A DNA stretch of 9,895 bases, from NCBI GenBank assembly GCA_018263365.1, contig JAANXI010000014.1, positions 1 to 9,895 of the forward strand, in the 5' to 3' direction. Every line of letters starts with the position of its first letter. Position 1 is the stretch's first letter. The notes below the pieces were generated by a model. The model worked only from the letters and a program-made list of their open reading frames with translations, was not told the DNA's origin and searched no databases. Positions 1-5,258 of this stretch are shown here, piece after piece. A program made the position numbers and the translations under genes. The DNA comes from Fidelibacterota bacterium (GTDB taxonomy: Bacteria; Fidelibacterota; JAANXI01).

Positions 1-34
1 TGTTCACCACATTCGAATAAGAGGTGAAAATTGT

Positions 35-72
35 TCCCTTCCTCTTGCGAAGAGGAAGGGACAGGGATGGAG
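35..72. repeat. Hairpin-forming intergenic repeat, copy 1
   Basis: A perfect 11-bp inverted repeat (CCCTTCCTCTT at 36-46, AAGAGGAAGGG at 50-60) encloses a 3-nt loop. The flanking T35 and A61 also pair. The right arm continues into GACAGGGATGG, and a related hairpin plus GACAGGG tail occurs again at 5086-5113, so this is probably a dispersed repeat. The nearest T-run (78-82) lies 17 nt past the stem, too far for a standard intrinsic terminator. Termination of an upstream gene outside the window is still possible. Confidence 0.6.
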
Positions 73-97
73 TTGAGTTTTTGCCTACAACTATAAT

Positions 98-113
98 TTC
101 ATGATCACATGAA
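98..113. promoter_or_regulatory. Palindrome upstream of the promoter (possible operator)
   Basis: TTCATG and CATGAA form perfect 6-bp arms around ATCA. The site ends 9 nt before the -35 box of the promoter that serves the dehydratase-thiolase cluster. The size and placement fit a dimeric transcription factor site. No regulator gene is in the window, so the role is inferred from position only. Confidence 0.35.
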
Positions 114-122
114 CCCCCCTCC

Positions 123-151
123 TTGACATTCAATCACTTCCGCTCTAAGTT
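123..151 (+). promoter_or_regulatory. Sigma70-like promoter for the dehydratase-thiolase cluster
   Basis: A perfect -35 box, TTGACA (123-128), is followed after 17 nt by TAAGTT (146-151), which keeps the most conserved first, second and last bases of TATAAT. Transcription would start near 158, leaving a leader of about 30 nt before the first gene. A perfect TATAAT at 92-97 lies upstream but has no -35 at a proper distance. Confidence 0.5.
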
Positions 152-189
152 CATTTCAAATTCAGACAGGAAGCAGGAGTAGTTTGTAT

Positions 190-1482
190 ATGGGCATGAC
201 AATGACACAGAAGACACTGGCAGATGCCGCCGGCGTCGATGCAGTGGAAGTCGGTGAGGTGATATTTCCGGAGGTGAACGCGGTGTCAACCACCGATATT
301 TCTGTACAACAGATCGATGGAGTACTGAAAGAACTCGGCTCCAAAAAAATCTTCGATCCCGACCGAATCTCAATTTCTGCCGATCATTTTCATCTGAATA
401 ATCATCAAAAAGAACTGAGTAGAATCCGGCAAACCCGGAAATTCGCCCAGCGGTTCAAAGTCGAAAATTACACGCCCCCCGGCCGGCGCGGAATTTCGCA
501 TATTCACAATTCCGAATCCGGGCATGTCATTCCCGGCGATGTCGTTGTCAGCGGCGATTCCCATGCCAGTGCGTATGGTGCGATTGGCGCAGTTGGACTG
601 GCTGTCGGAGGCACCGATTTGGCGATGGCAATGACGCTGGGAAAACTCTGGCTCCAGGTTCCGGAAAGCATTCGGGTGACGTTTACAGGAGAGCCCGATC
701 AGGTAATCACCGGGAAAGATTTCGCATTACGGATGCAGCGCGAACTCGGCCCCACCGGCGCGCTGGGGAAAGCCATCGAATTCGACGGCAACTCCCTGGA
801 AGCATTTCCCATCGGTGACAGATTTATCATTGCCGACTCGGCGTTCGAATGCGGGGCGTTAACCGGACTTATGATTCCACACGGGAAGGCGCTGGAATAT
901 CTCGCCGACCAGACCCAGCGCGAGGCTCAGTATTATCTTCCGGACGATGACGCCGAATTTGCTGATACCATTGAAATCGATGCCGAAAATGTGGAGCCGC
1001 TCATTCGGGAAGTTGGTACGAATTCCATTTTTGGTGTATCAGGACTGACGAAAACAGTCCCCATAGATCAGGTGATTATCGGCGGATGCGCTGGCGGACA
1101 AATCGAAGATCTGTATCTGGCAGCAAAAGTGCTAAAATATCGGGAAATCCATGAGGATGTCAGATTGATGATTGTCCCGGGTTCAGTGCAAGTTTACCGC
1201 CGACTAATTAACGAAGGGCTTGCCAGTATTTTCACTGAGTTAGGCGCATCCATCCATCCGCCGACCTGCGGCCCGTGTCCGGAGAGTACCATCGCATCTC
1301 TGGCACCGGGGGAACGCGGTGTCGTCACCAGCAGAGGCCGCTCGTATCAGAACGGTTCCCAGGTGTATTCAGCCAGTGTCGCTGTGGCAGCAGCCACGGC
1401 CGTCACCGGAGAGCTGACCGATCCCAGAGAACTCATTGCCGAATCAGAATCTTCAGGAAATGGAGCCCCGCGTGAATATTAG
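190..1482 (+). CDS. Aconitase/isopropylmalate dehydratase family, large subunit (LeuC-like, atypical)
   Basis: This is a hydro-lyase large subunit of the aconitase family (430 aa, normal for the short LeuC/HacA type). These enzymes shift a hydroxyl group on an organic acid using a [4Fe-4S] cluster. ATG190 is chosen because AGGAG lies at 175-179 and the N-terminus MGMTMTQK resembles LeuC starts; TTG184 is an in-frame alternative. Cluster ligands Cys300, Cys360 and Cys363 are present with the family spacing, the last two as CGPC. DSH (about 124-126), the DH near 65-66 and the Glu in AFECGA are also kept. Departures are clear: the usual SCTNGR is GGCAGGQ, the HQ of GIxHQ is HI, the NMxxE Asn is Asp, and the NRNFxGR arginine loop reads SRGRSYQNG. 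The gene overlaps the next one by 11 nt, and its small subunit lies two genes on. Fold assignment is sure; substrate is unknown, and leucine synthesis is doubtful. Confidence 0.88.
   Translation: MGMTMTQKTLADAAGVDAVEVGEVIFPEVNAVSTTDISVQQIDGVLKELGSKKIFDPDRISISADHFHLNNHQKELSRIRQTRKFAQRFKVENYTPPGRRGISHIHNSESGHVIPGDVVVSGDSHASAYGAIGAVGLAVGGTDLAMAMTLGKLWLQVPESIRVTFTGEPDQVITGKDFALRMQRELGPTGALGKAIEFDGNSLEAFPIGDRFIIADSAFECGALTGLMIPHGKALEYLADQTQREAQYYLPDDDAEFADTIEIDAENVEPLIREVGTNSIFGVSGLTKTVPIDQVIIGGCAGGQIEDLYLAAKVLKYREIHEDVRLMIVPGSVQVYRRLINEGLASIFTELGASIHPPTCGPCPESTIASLAPGERGVVTSRGRSYQNGSQVYSASVAVAAATAVTGELTDPRELIAESESSGNGAPREY
1462..1465 (+). promoter_or_regulatory. Ribosome binding site that favours a GTG start for the RNase H gene
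   Basis: GGAG sits 6 nt before GTG1472. The in-frame ATG1460 has AGGAA directly against it with no spacing, and TTG1436 has no clear site. The GTG is therefore preferred, on spacing alone. Confidence 0.45.
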
Positions 1483-2047
1483 TGAACAGCTAGAACTAAC
1501 CAGAACGATATTCAATTATCTGTCCGTCCAGGATTTTCTGGACGCCAACCCGGAATATTCGGAGCGAAAGGTCATCGAGTTGAGAGATATCCTGTTGGAA
1601 AACCTCCAAAAGCAAACGCGTGATTCTTCCGATGGGGAAGTCCGTTCATTTTCGTTATTTGTGGACGGGGCATCACAGCCGCAAAAGAAGAAAGCGGCCA
1701 TCGGTGGAGTCATCTACCTGAACGACTCCGAAATCGAGAATTTCAGCGAGAATATCGGCGAGGCTACGAATAACGAGGCCGAATATCAGGCCATGATCCG
1801 CGGATTGGAACTTCTGAAGAAATACAAACCGGACAAGGTTTTCGTTTTTGCGGACAGTGAACTGGTGGTGAAACAGTTGAACGGACAATACCGGGTAAAA
1901 AATGATCGAATGAAAAAATTGTACGGCAAAGTAATGAACGCACTGCAATCATTTCCTCACTATTCCATTGAACATGTACCCCGGGAAAACAACAAGCGGG
2001 CGGATCAGTTATCGAAAAATGGCTTGTTAATCGAAGAGGATACATAG
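1472..2047 (+). CDS. RNase H-like protein with N-terminal helical extension
   Basis: This is a ribonuclease HI-type protein of 191 aa from GTG1472 (195 aa from ATG1460), predicted to cut the RNA strand of RNA-DNA hybrids. The RNase H fold covers about residues 58-188. All four acidic catalytic residues are visible: Asp65 in FVDGAS, Glu104 in NNEAEY, Asp128 in FADSE and Asp178 in NKRADQLS. The NN(x)AEY and ADSELVVKQ motifs match the RnhA/'reverse transcriptase-like' group found in archaea and many bacteria rather than E. coli RnhA. About 55 N-terminal residues form a charged, probably helical region of unknown role; no CxxC zinc finger or hybrid-binding domain is evident. The gene lies between the two dehydratase subunit genes, overlapping the first by 11 nt and preceding the second by 6 nt. 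It is likely co-transcribed, with no evident metabolic link. Confidence 0.88.
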   Translation: MNISEQLELTRTIFNYLSVQDFLDANPEYSERKVIELRDILLENLQKQTRDSSDGEVRSFSLFVDGASQPQKKKAAIGGVIYLNDSEIENFSENIGEATNNEAEYQAMIRGLELLKKYKPDKVFVFADSELVVKQLNGQYRVKNDRMKKLYGKVMNALQSFPHYSIEHVPRENNKRADQLSKNGLLIEEDT

Positions 2048-2053
2048 GAATTT

Positions 2054-2566
2054 ATGGAAAAAATTTCCGGAGTAGTTGCGATTGTTGGAGAGAACGTCAG
2101 TGCCACGAGTATTCTGTCGCCTGAATACTATGGTGAGTCAGCGGAGGCAATCGACCCTTCGGTGGTTCTTGCAACCGCATCTGAAATCGATTTATCAGAA
2201 AATAAAGAGATAATACTCATTGTCGGGCAGAACTTCGGATACGGCTCGGTCAACGAATCCGTGTTGGTGGCGTTGCAAAAAGCAGGGGTGCAGGCCATCA
2301 TTGGAACGGATATTCCGCATTATGTCTACCGGAATGGACTGAATCTGGGACTGCCGGTATTTGTTTCGGATGCGGCAGCAGATAATTGTTCAGACGGCGA
2401 GACTGTTTCCATCGATATGGAGAGCGGAGTCATCACAAACGAATCCACCGGGCGGGAATTTCCATCGGAAGCCCGCCTGGATTTTATAAAACGACTCATG
2501 GCAATGGGAGGGGTAACCTCGTTTATCCAAACCCTGCGAGAGCAGGAGACGGAGGGAAATGTATGA
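2054..2566 (+). CDS. Aconitase/isopropylmalate dehydratase family, small subunit (LeuD-like, atypical)
   Basis: This is the swivel-domain subunit of an aconitase-family hydro-lyase (170 aa, usual LeuD length about 160-200), expected to pair with the large subunit two genes upstream. Family features are VGQNFGYGS (57-65), the YRNGLNLGLP stretch (92-101) corresponding to the usual N-x-GL motif, and a C-terminal MGG near residue 151. Key positions differ from active family members. The GSSRE loop, whose Arg contacts the substrate carboxylate in aconitase, reads GSVNE (64-68), so Ser65 and Glu68 remain but Ser-Arg is Val-Asn. The TDxI motif near the N-terminus reads ATSI (17-20), losing the Asp. 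AGGAA at 2046-2050 lies 3 nt before the ATG, rather close. The stop overlaps the thiolase start by 4 nt (ATGA), suggesting translational coupling. Subunit identity is confident; activity is not. Confidence 0.85.
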   Translation: MEKISGVVAIVGENVSATSILSPEYYGESAEAIDPSVVLATASEIDLSENKEIILIVGQNFGYGSVNESVLVALQKAGVQAIIGTDIPHYVYRNGLNLGLPVFVSDAAADNCSDGETVSIDMESGVITNESTGREFPSEARLDFIKRLMAMGGVTSFIQTLREQETEGNV

Positions 2567-3753
2567 ACGGTGAAAAAGAAATTGTGATTGTCGATGGACT
2601 GCGGACGCCGTACGGTTCCTTCGGCGGATCGCTGAAGGATTTTTCCGCCACGGAACTGGCCATCGAATCGAGCAAAGCGTTGTGTGCTAAAACAGGCGTC
2701 GCCCAGGAAAAAGTGGAGCATGTGATCTTCGGTAATGTGGTCCAAACCTCGCCGGATGCGGCTTACTTGGCCCGCCATGTCGGGCTACACTGCGGTATCC
2801 CCAAAGATGTCCCGGCGGTCACTATTAACCGGCTGTGTGGATCAGGATTTGAGACCATTATTCAGGCAGCGCGTCACATTCGGCTCGGAGAGGAGGATGT
2901 GATTCTTGCAGGCGGGACGGAAAGTATGAGCCAGGCGCCGCACTCTGTATGGGGTGCTCGCTGGGGCGATATGCGTCTCGCCAACGGCAAGATGGTGGAC
3001 GTCCTCTGGACGGCGCTGACCGACAGTTATGCCGGCTGCAGTATGGCAGAAACCGCAGAAAATCTGGCGGAACAGTATAACATCAGCCGGGAGGCATGTG
3101 ACGAATACGCCTACCGGAGCCAGATAGCTGCGCACGCGGCGTGGGAGGAAGGACGAATGCAGGAAGAGACCTTCCCCATGCCGCTCAAAGCGAAAAAAGG
3201 TGAGCAGAAATTCCAGATGGATGAGCATATCCGTCCGGATACTTCTATGGAAAAATTGGCAAAGCTTTCGCCGTATTTTTCCAAGGATGGCACCGTCACT
3301 CCCGGGAACGCCAGCGGCATTTGTGATGGTTCAGCATCGGTTATCGTGACCTCCGCTGAGCGCGCCGAACGGGAAGGCTGGGAACCGATCGGATGTCTGC
3401 ACGGATGGGGAGTAGCAGGCGTGGAACCTTCGATTATGGGCATCGGTCCAGTGGCGGCAACCCATCGCGTGTTTGAGAATACCGGGTTTACCATGGATGA
3501 TATGGCGCTGGTGGAAGTCAACGAAGCGTTTGCACCTCAATACCTCGCCGTCGAAAAAGAACTCGGACTGGACAGGGAAATTACGAATGTGAACGGCGGC
3601 GCTATCGCGGTCGGGCACCCACTGGCATCATCCGGAACCCGCCTGACTATTACAATCCTGAAGGAACTCAAGCGCCGGAACGAAACGTACGGACTGGCAA
3701 CGGCATGTATCGGGGGCGGACAGGGTGCTGCAGTGATTGTCGAGGCGCTGTAA
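2563..3753 (+). CDS. Thiolase (acetyl-CoA C-acetyltransferase family)
   Basis: This is a thiolase of 396 aa, the normal length. It either condenses two acyl-CoA units (acetyl-CoA to acetoacetyl-CoA) or cleaves 3-ketoacyl-CoA with CoA. The start is ATG2563, with GGAGG at 2551-2555 and 7-nt spacing; the longer upstream reading frame lacks thiolase homology and lies inside the preceding gene. Catalytic residues are complete: the acylated Cys92 in NRLCGSG, the NEAFA loop (320-324), His352 in GHP and Cys382 in CIGGGQG. The AGGTESMS motif (116-123) is also present. Small departures from the commonest sequence include GHPLASSG where GHPLGASG is usual. The gene overlaps the small dehydratase subunit by 4 nt, and a hydroxyacyl-CoA dehydrogenase follows. 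Sequence alone does not separate a biosynthetic acetoacetyl-CoA thiolase from a degradative ketoacyl-CoA thiolase. Confidence 0.93.
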   Translation: MNGEKEIVIVDGLRTPYGSFGGSLKDFSATELAIESSKALCAKTGVAQEKVEHVIFGNVVQTSPDAAYLARHVGLHCGIPKDVPAVTINRLCGSGFETIIQAARHIRLGEEDVILAGGTESMSQAPHSVWGARWGDMRLANGKMVDVLWTALTDSYAGCSMAETAENLAEQYNISREACDEYAYRSQIAAHAAWEEGRMQEETFPMPLKAKKGEQKFQMDEHIRPDTSMEKLAKLSPYFSKDGTVTPGNASGICDGSASVIVTSAERAEREGWEPIGCLHGWGVAGVEPSIMGIGPVAATHRVFENTGFTMDDMALVEVNEAFAPQYLAVEKELGLDREITNVNGGAIAVGHPLASSGTRLTITILKELKRRNETYGLATACIGGGQGAAVIVEAL

Positions 3754-3765
3754 TCAAGTATTACA

Positions 3766-3816
3766 GGGAGTCGCTCTCGATAATGTACAAATAACTTGCT
3801 CGATCGAGAGCCTCCC
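3766..3816. terminator. Stem-loop between thiolase and dehydrogenase genes
   Basis: GCTCTCGAT (3773-3781) pairs perfectly with ATCGAGAGC (3803-3811). After a 2-nt bulge the stem goes on as GGGAG (3766-3770) with CTCCC (3812-3816), giving 14 bp around a 21-nt loop. The right arm also contains the palindrome CTCGATCGAG. Only CTTTC follows, so termination would be weak. An attenuator, an mRNA-stabilising hairpin or a protein-binding site are alternatives. It lies 13 nt past the thiolase stop and could set different levels for the dehydrogenase. Confidence 0.4.
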
Positions 3817-3864
3817 CTTTCTACACCACAATTCAATAATTGTTTTTCAACTGAATTCGATATG

Positions 3865-3871
3865 AAGGAGG
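3865..3871 (+). promoter_or_regulatory. Strong ribosome binding site deciding the dehydrogenase start
   Basis: AAGGAGG, a near-perfect Shine-Dalgarno sequence, stands 5 nt before ATG3877. This, with the Rossmann glycine motif beginning about ten residues in, excludes the 27-residue N-terminal extension that an upstream TTG would allow. Confidence 0.75.
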
Positions 3872-3876
3872 CTATT

Positions 3877-4755
3877 ATGACTATCCAAAAAGTCGGAGTC
3901 GCCGGATGCGGAATTATGGGATCCGGGATTGCTCAGGTCGCAGCACTTTCAGGGTATGATGTCATCGTCCGGGAAGTGAACAAGACACTACTGGACACCG
4001 GATTAGACAAATTAAAAATATCCCTCAGCAAGGCAGTGGATAAGGAAAAGATAGCTCAACAGGACATGGAAGATGCGCTTGGCCGGATTCATGATACCCT
4101 CAATCTGGAAGAATTCTCCGATTGTGACCTGGTTATCGAGGCGATAGTGGAAGACCTGGACGCGAAAAAAGAACTGTTCGCATCTCTTGAGGATATCTGT
4201 TCAGGGAGTACTATTTTTGCTAGCAACACATCTTCGTTAACTATTTCAAAGATTGCCGAATCATCGGACAAGACCGGTCGATTTGTTGGACTGCATTTTT
4301 TTAATCCGGTGATACAGATGCCGCTTGTCGAGGTAGTAAAGTCCTCTGAAACGGATGAAGATGTATTCGACACAGCCTATGAATTCGCCGAAGATCTCGG
4401 CAAAAAACCCATCGCCTGCAAAGATGAAACAGGCTTCGTAGTAAACCGGCTGCTCGTGCCGTTTCTCCTGGACGCGATCAGATCGTTGGAGTCCGGAATC
4501 GCGAGTATCACGGATATCGACAAAGGAATGCACCTCGGCGCCGGACATCCGATGGGACCGTTTACGCTGCTGGACTATGTCGGACTGGACACGACCCACC
4601 ATATCGCCAACATCATGTACGAGGAATTCGGCGAAGAACGATTTGCCCCACCGAAATTGTTAACCAAATTAGTGGAAAACGAAATGTACGGGAAAAAGTC
4701 CGGCCGCGGATTTTACGAATACACCGGGGAAAAGCCGGTGCCCGTTGAGTTGTAA
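3877..4755 (+). CDS. hbd: 3-hydroxybutyryl-CoA / 3-hydroxyacyl-CoA dehydrogenase
   Basis: This is an NAD(P)-dependent dehydrogenase of 292 aa (family about 280-290) interconverting 3-hydroxyacyl-CoA and 3-ketoacyl-CoA, so it can use the product or substrate of the thiolase just upstream. The N-terminal Rossmann domain has GCGIMG (10-15). ASNTSS (115-120) is followed by catalytic His140 in GLHFFNPV, Glu152 in LVEVV and Asn190 in FVVNR. The C-terminal helical domain has the GxGHPMGP (221-228) and the KSGRGFYEY (274-282) signatures. All expected catalytic residues are intact. There is no fused enoyl-CoA hydratase domain, so it is the short monofunctional type. No crotonase or acyl-CoA dehydrogenase is nearby, so the rest of a butyrate, hydroxybutyrate or beta-oxidation route must be encoded elsewhere. 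It is probably in the same transcription unit as the thiolase, with its own strong ribosome site. Confidence 0.92.
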   Translation: MTIQKVGVAGCGIMGSGIAQVAALSGYDVIVREVNKTLLDTGLDKLKISLSKAVDKEKIAQQDMEDALGRIHDTLNLEEFSDCDLVIEAIVEDLDAKKELFASLEDICSGSTIFASNTSSLTISKIAESSDKTGRFVGLHFFNPVIQMPLVEVVKSSETDEDVFDTAYEFAEDLGKKPIACKDETGFVVNRLLVPFLLDAIRSLESGIASITDIDKGMHLGAGHPMGPFTLLDYVGLDTTHHIANIMYEEFGEERFAPPKLLTKLVENEMYGKKSGRGFYEYTGEKPVPVEL

Positions 4756-4759
4756 CTAC

Positions 4760-4783
4760 AGTGTTACTGTGTTATTGTGTTGA
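4760..4783. repeat. Degenerate 8-nt tandem repeat
   Basis: Three successive 8-nt units, AGTGTTAC, TGTGTTAT and TGTGTTGA, begin 5 nt after the dehydrogenase stop codon. The core TGTT is in the same phase in each. The first unit can also fold as ACAGT/ACTGT with a 3-nt loop, too weak to count as a terminator. Confidence 0.45.
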
Positions 4784-4805
4784 AGTTGAAAAGCGGAATA
4801 AGGCT

Positions 4806-4829
4806 AGCGTACCCATAACCGGGCACGCT
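4806..4829. other. Short hairpin in the spacer
   Basis: AGCGTACCC (4806-4814) and GGGCACGCT (4821-4829) pair at 8 of 9 positions around a 6-nt loop. No T-run follows. It may act together with the next hairpin (4844-4864) as the 3' end of the upstream transcript; this is inference. Confidence 0.35.
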
Positions 4830-4838
4830 CATTCAATC

Positions 4839-4936
4839 AAAGACGACTAAAGTCGCCTGTTTTTCGATAATCCGGCGGCAGTCGGACTGTCTTCGAACAA
4901 GCCCCGAGGAGACGGGATATGCTACGAGCCGTCTTT
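4839..4936. repeat. Imperfect inverted repeat pair (REP-like)
   Basis: AAAGACGACT (4839-4848) and AGCCGTCTTT (4927-4936) are inverted copies matching at 9 of 10 positions, about 98 nt end to end. The segment between holds further self-complementary stretches such as CAGTC/GACTG. It resembles palindromic intergenic elements with an ACTAAAGT core, but family membership is not shown. Confidence 0.3.
4844..4864 (+). terminator. Possible intrinsic terminator of the dehydrogenase transcript
   Basis: The palindrome CGACTAAAGTCG (4844-4855) is followed by CCTG and five T (4860-4864). The stem is short and the T-run is offset by 4 nt, so this is a weak candidate, but it is the best terminator-like element after the dehydrogenase gene. 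Confidence 0.35.
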
Positions 4937-4972
4937 AGGAGTTCGTAAAAACCATGATGGAACCTGAGACAT

Positions 4973-5057
4973 ATCAGTTATCAGGGAACAAGTGAGAAAG
5001 GGGAAAAGGTTCGTTGTTAGTGGTTTGTTGCTTGTTGCTGACGGTTTCTTGTTCACC
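4973..5057. repeat. Degenerate heptanucleotide tandem repeat tract
   Basis: Two units, ATCAGTT and ATCAGGG, occur at 4973-4986. From 5009 to 5057 seven consecutive 7-nt units follow in one phase, each starting with G (GTTCGTT, GTTAGTG, GTTTGTT and so on, with a GTT or GCT start throughout). The flanks 4986-5000 and 5048-5062 are also inverted copies of each other at 12 of 15 positions. No coding function is evident. Confidence 0.55.
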
Positions 5058-5085
5058 TGTTCTCGCATGAGCAATTCCTGTTCGT

Positions 5086-5113
5086 TCTCCCTTGGAAGGG
5101 GGACAGGGGGATG
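5086..5113. repeat. Hairpin-forming intergenic repeat, copy 2
   Basis: TCTCCCTT (5086-5093) folds against AAGGGGGA (5096-5103), with one G-T pair, and is followed by CAGGGGGATG. It shares the layout of the element at 35-72: a pyrimidine arm ending CTT, a purine arm starting AAG, then GGGACAGGG and ATG. It is more diverged and has a shorter stem. Confidence 0.5.
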
Positions 5114-5165
5114 ACCGTAAAGCCCATTTGTATCACCGAACGTATTCAGGCGCCAGGGAACTACT

Positions 5166-5186
5166 CAATACGTAATACGCAATAAT
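5166..5186. repeat. Short heptanucleotide tandem repeat (AATACG type)
   Basis: Three 7-nt units in phase: CAATACG, TAATACG and CAATAAT. The period equals that of the tract at 5009-5057 but the consensus differs, so two heptamer families share this spacer. Confidence 0.5.
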
Positions 5187-5258
5187 CAAAATTACCACTT
5201 ACTCCTCAATAAGAATTTTGTTAAACTTTCCGGGTAAAGCAATCAAAGGACACAATTC

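Larger units (their letters stand above)
4756..5258. other. 503-nt spacer without genes
   Basis: No reading frame here has recognisable coding character on either strand, and no tRNA-like structure is seen. The spacer is instead a patchwork of short degenerate tandem repeats, hairpins and a copy of the hairpin repeat also found at 35-72, listed separately. The end near 5187-5258 is AT-richer and probably contains the promoter of the next gene, although no convincing -35/-10 pair was found. Confidence 0.7.

Noticed and set aside
36..82. Intrinsic terminator made of the 11-bp hairpin and the later T-run
   Set aside because: The T-run is 17 nt from the stem, so the standard arrangement is not met; kept only as a repeat.
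73..97. Alternative promoter TTGAGT...TATAAT
   Set aside because: The spacer is only 13 nt; the pair at 123-151 is much better spaced, although TATAAT itself is perfect.
2386..2562. N-terminal extension of the thiolase by 59 residues inside the small-subunit gene
   Set aside because: The extension is the out-of-frame reading of the small-subunit gene; a strong ribosome site and the family start lie at 2563.
2326..2778. 150-codon minus-strand frame across the small-subunit/thiolase junction
   Set aside because: It is opposite two well-supported genes with no family resemblance.
3796..3876. 27-residue extension of the dehydrogenase from an upstream TTG
   Set aside because: It overlaps the stem-loop, has no ribosome site, and the Rossmann motif fits the start at 3877.
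4973..5186. CRISPR array
   Set aside because: The repeats are 7 nt, degenerate and contiguous with no spacers of 30 nt or so.
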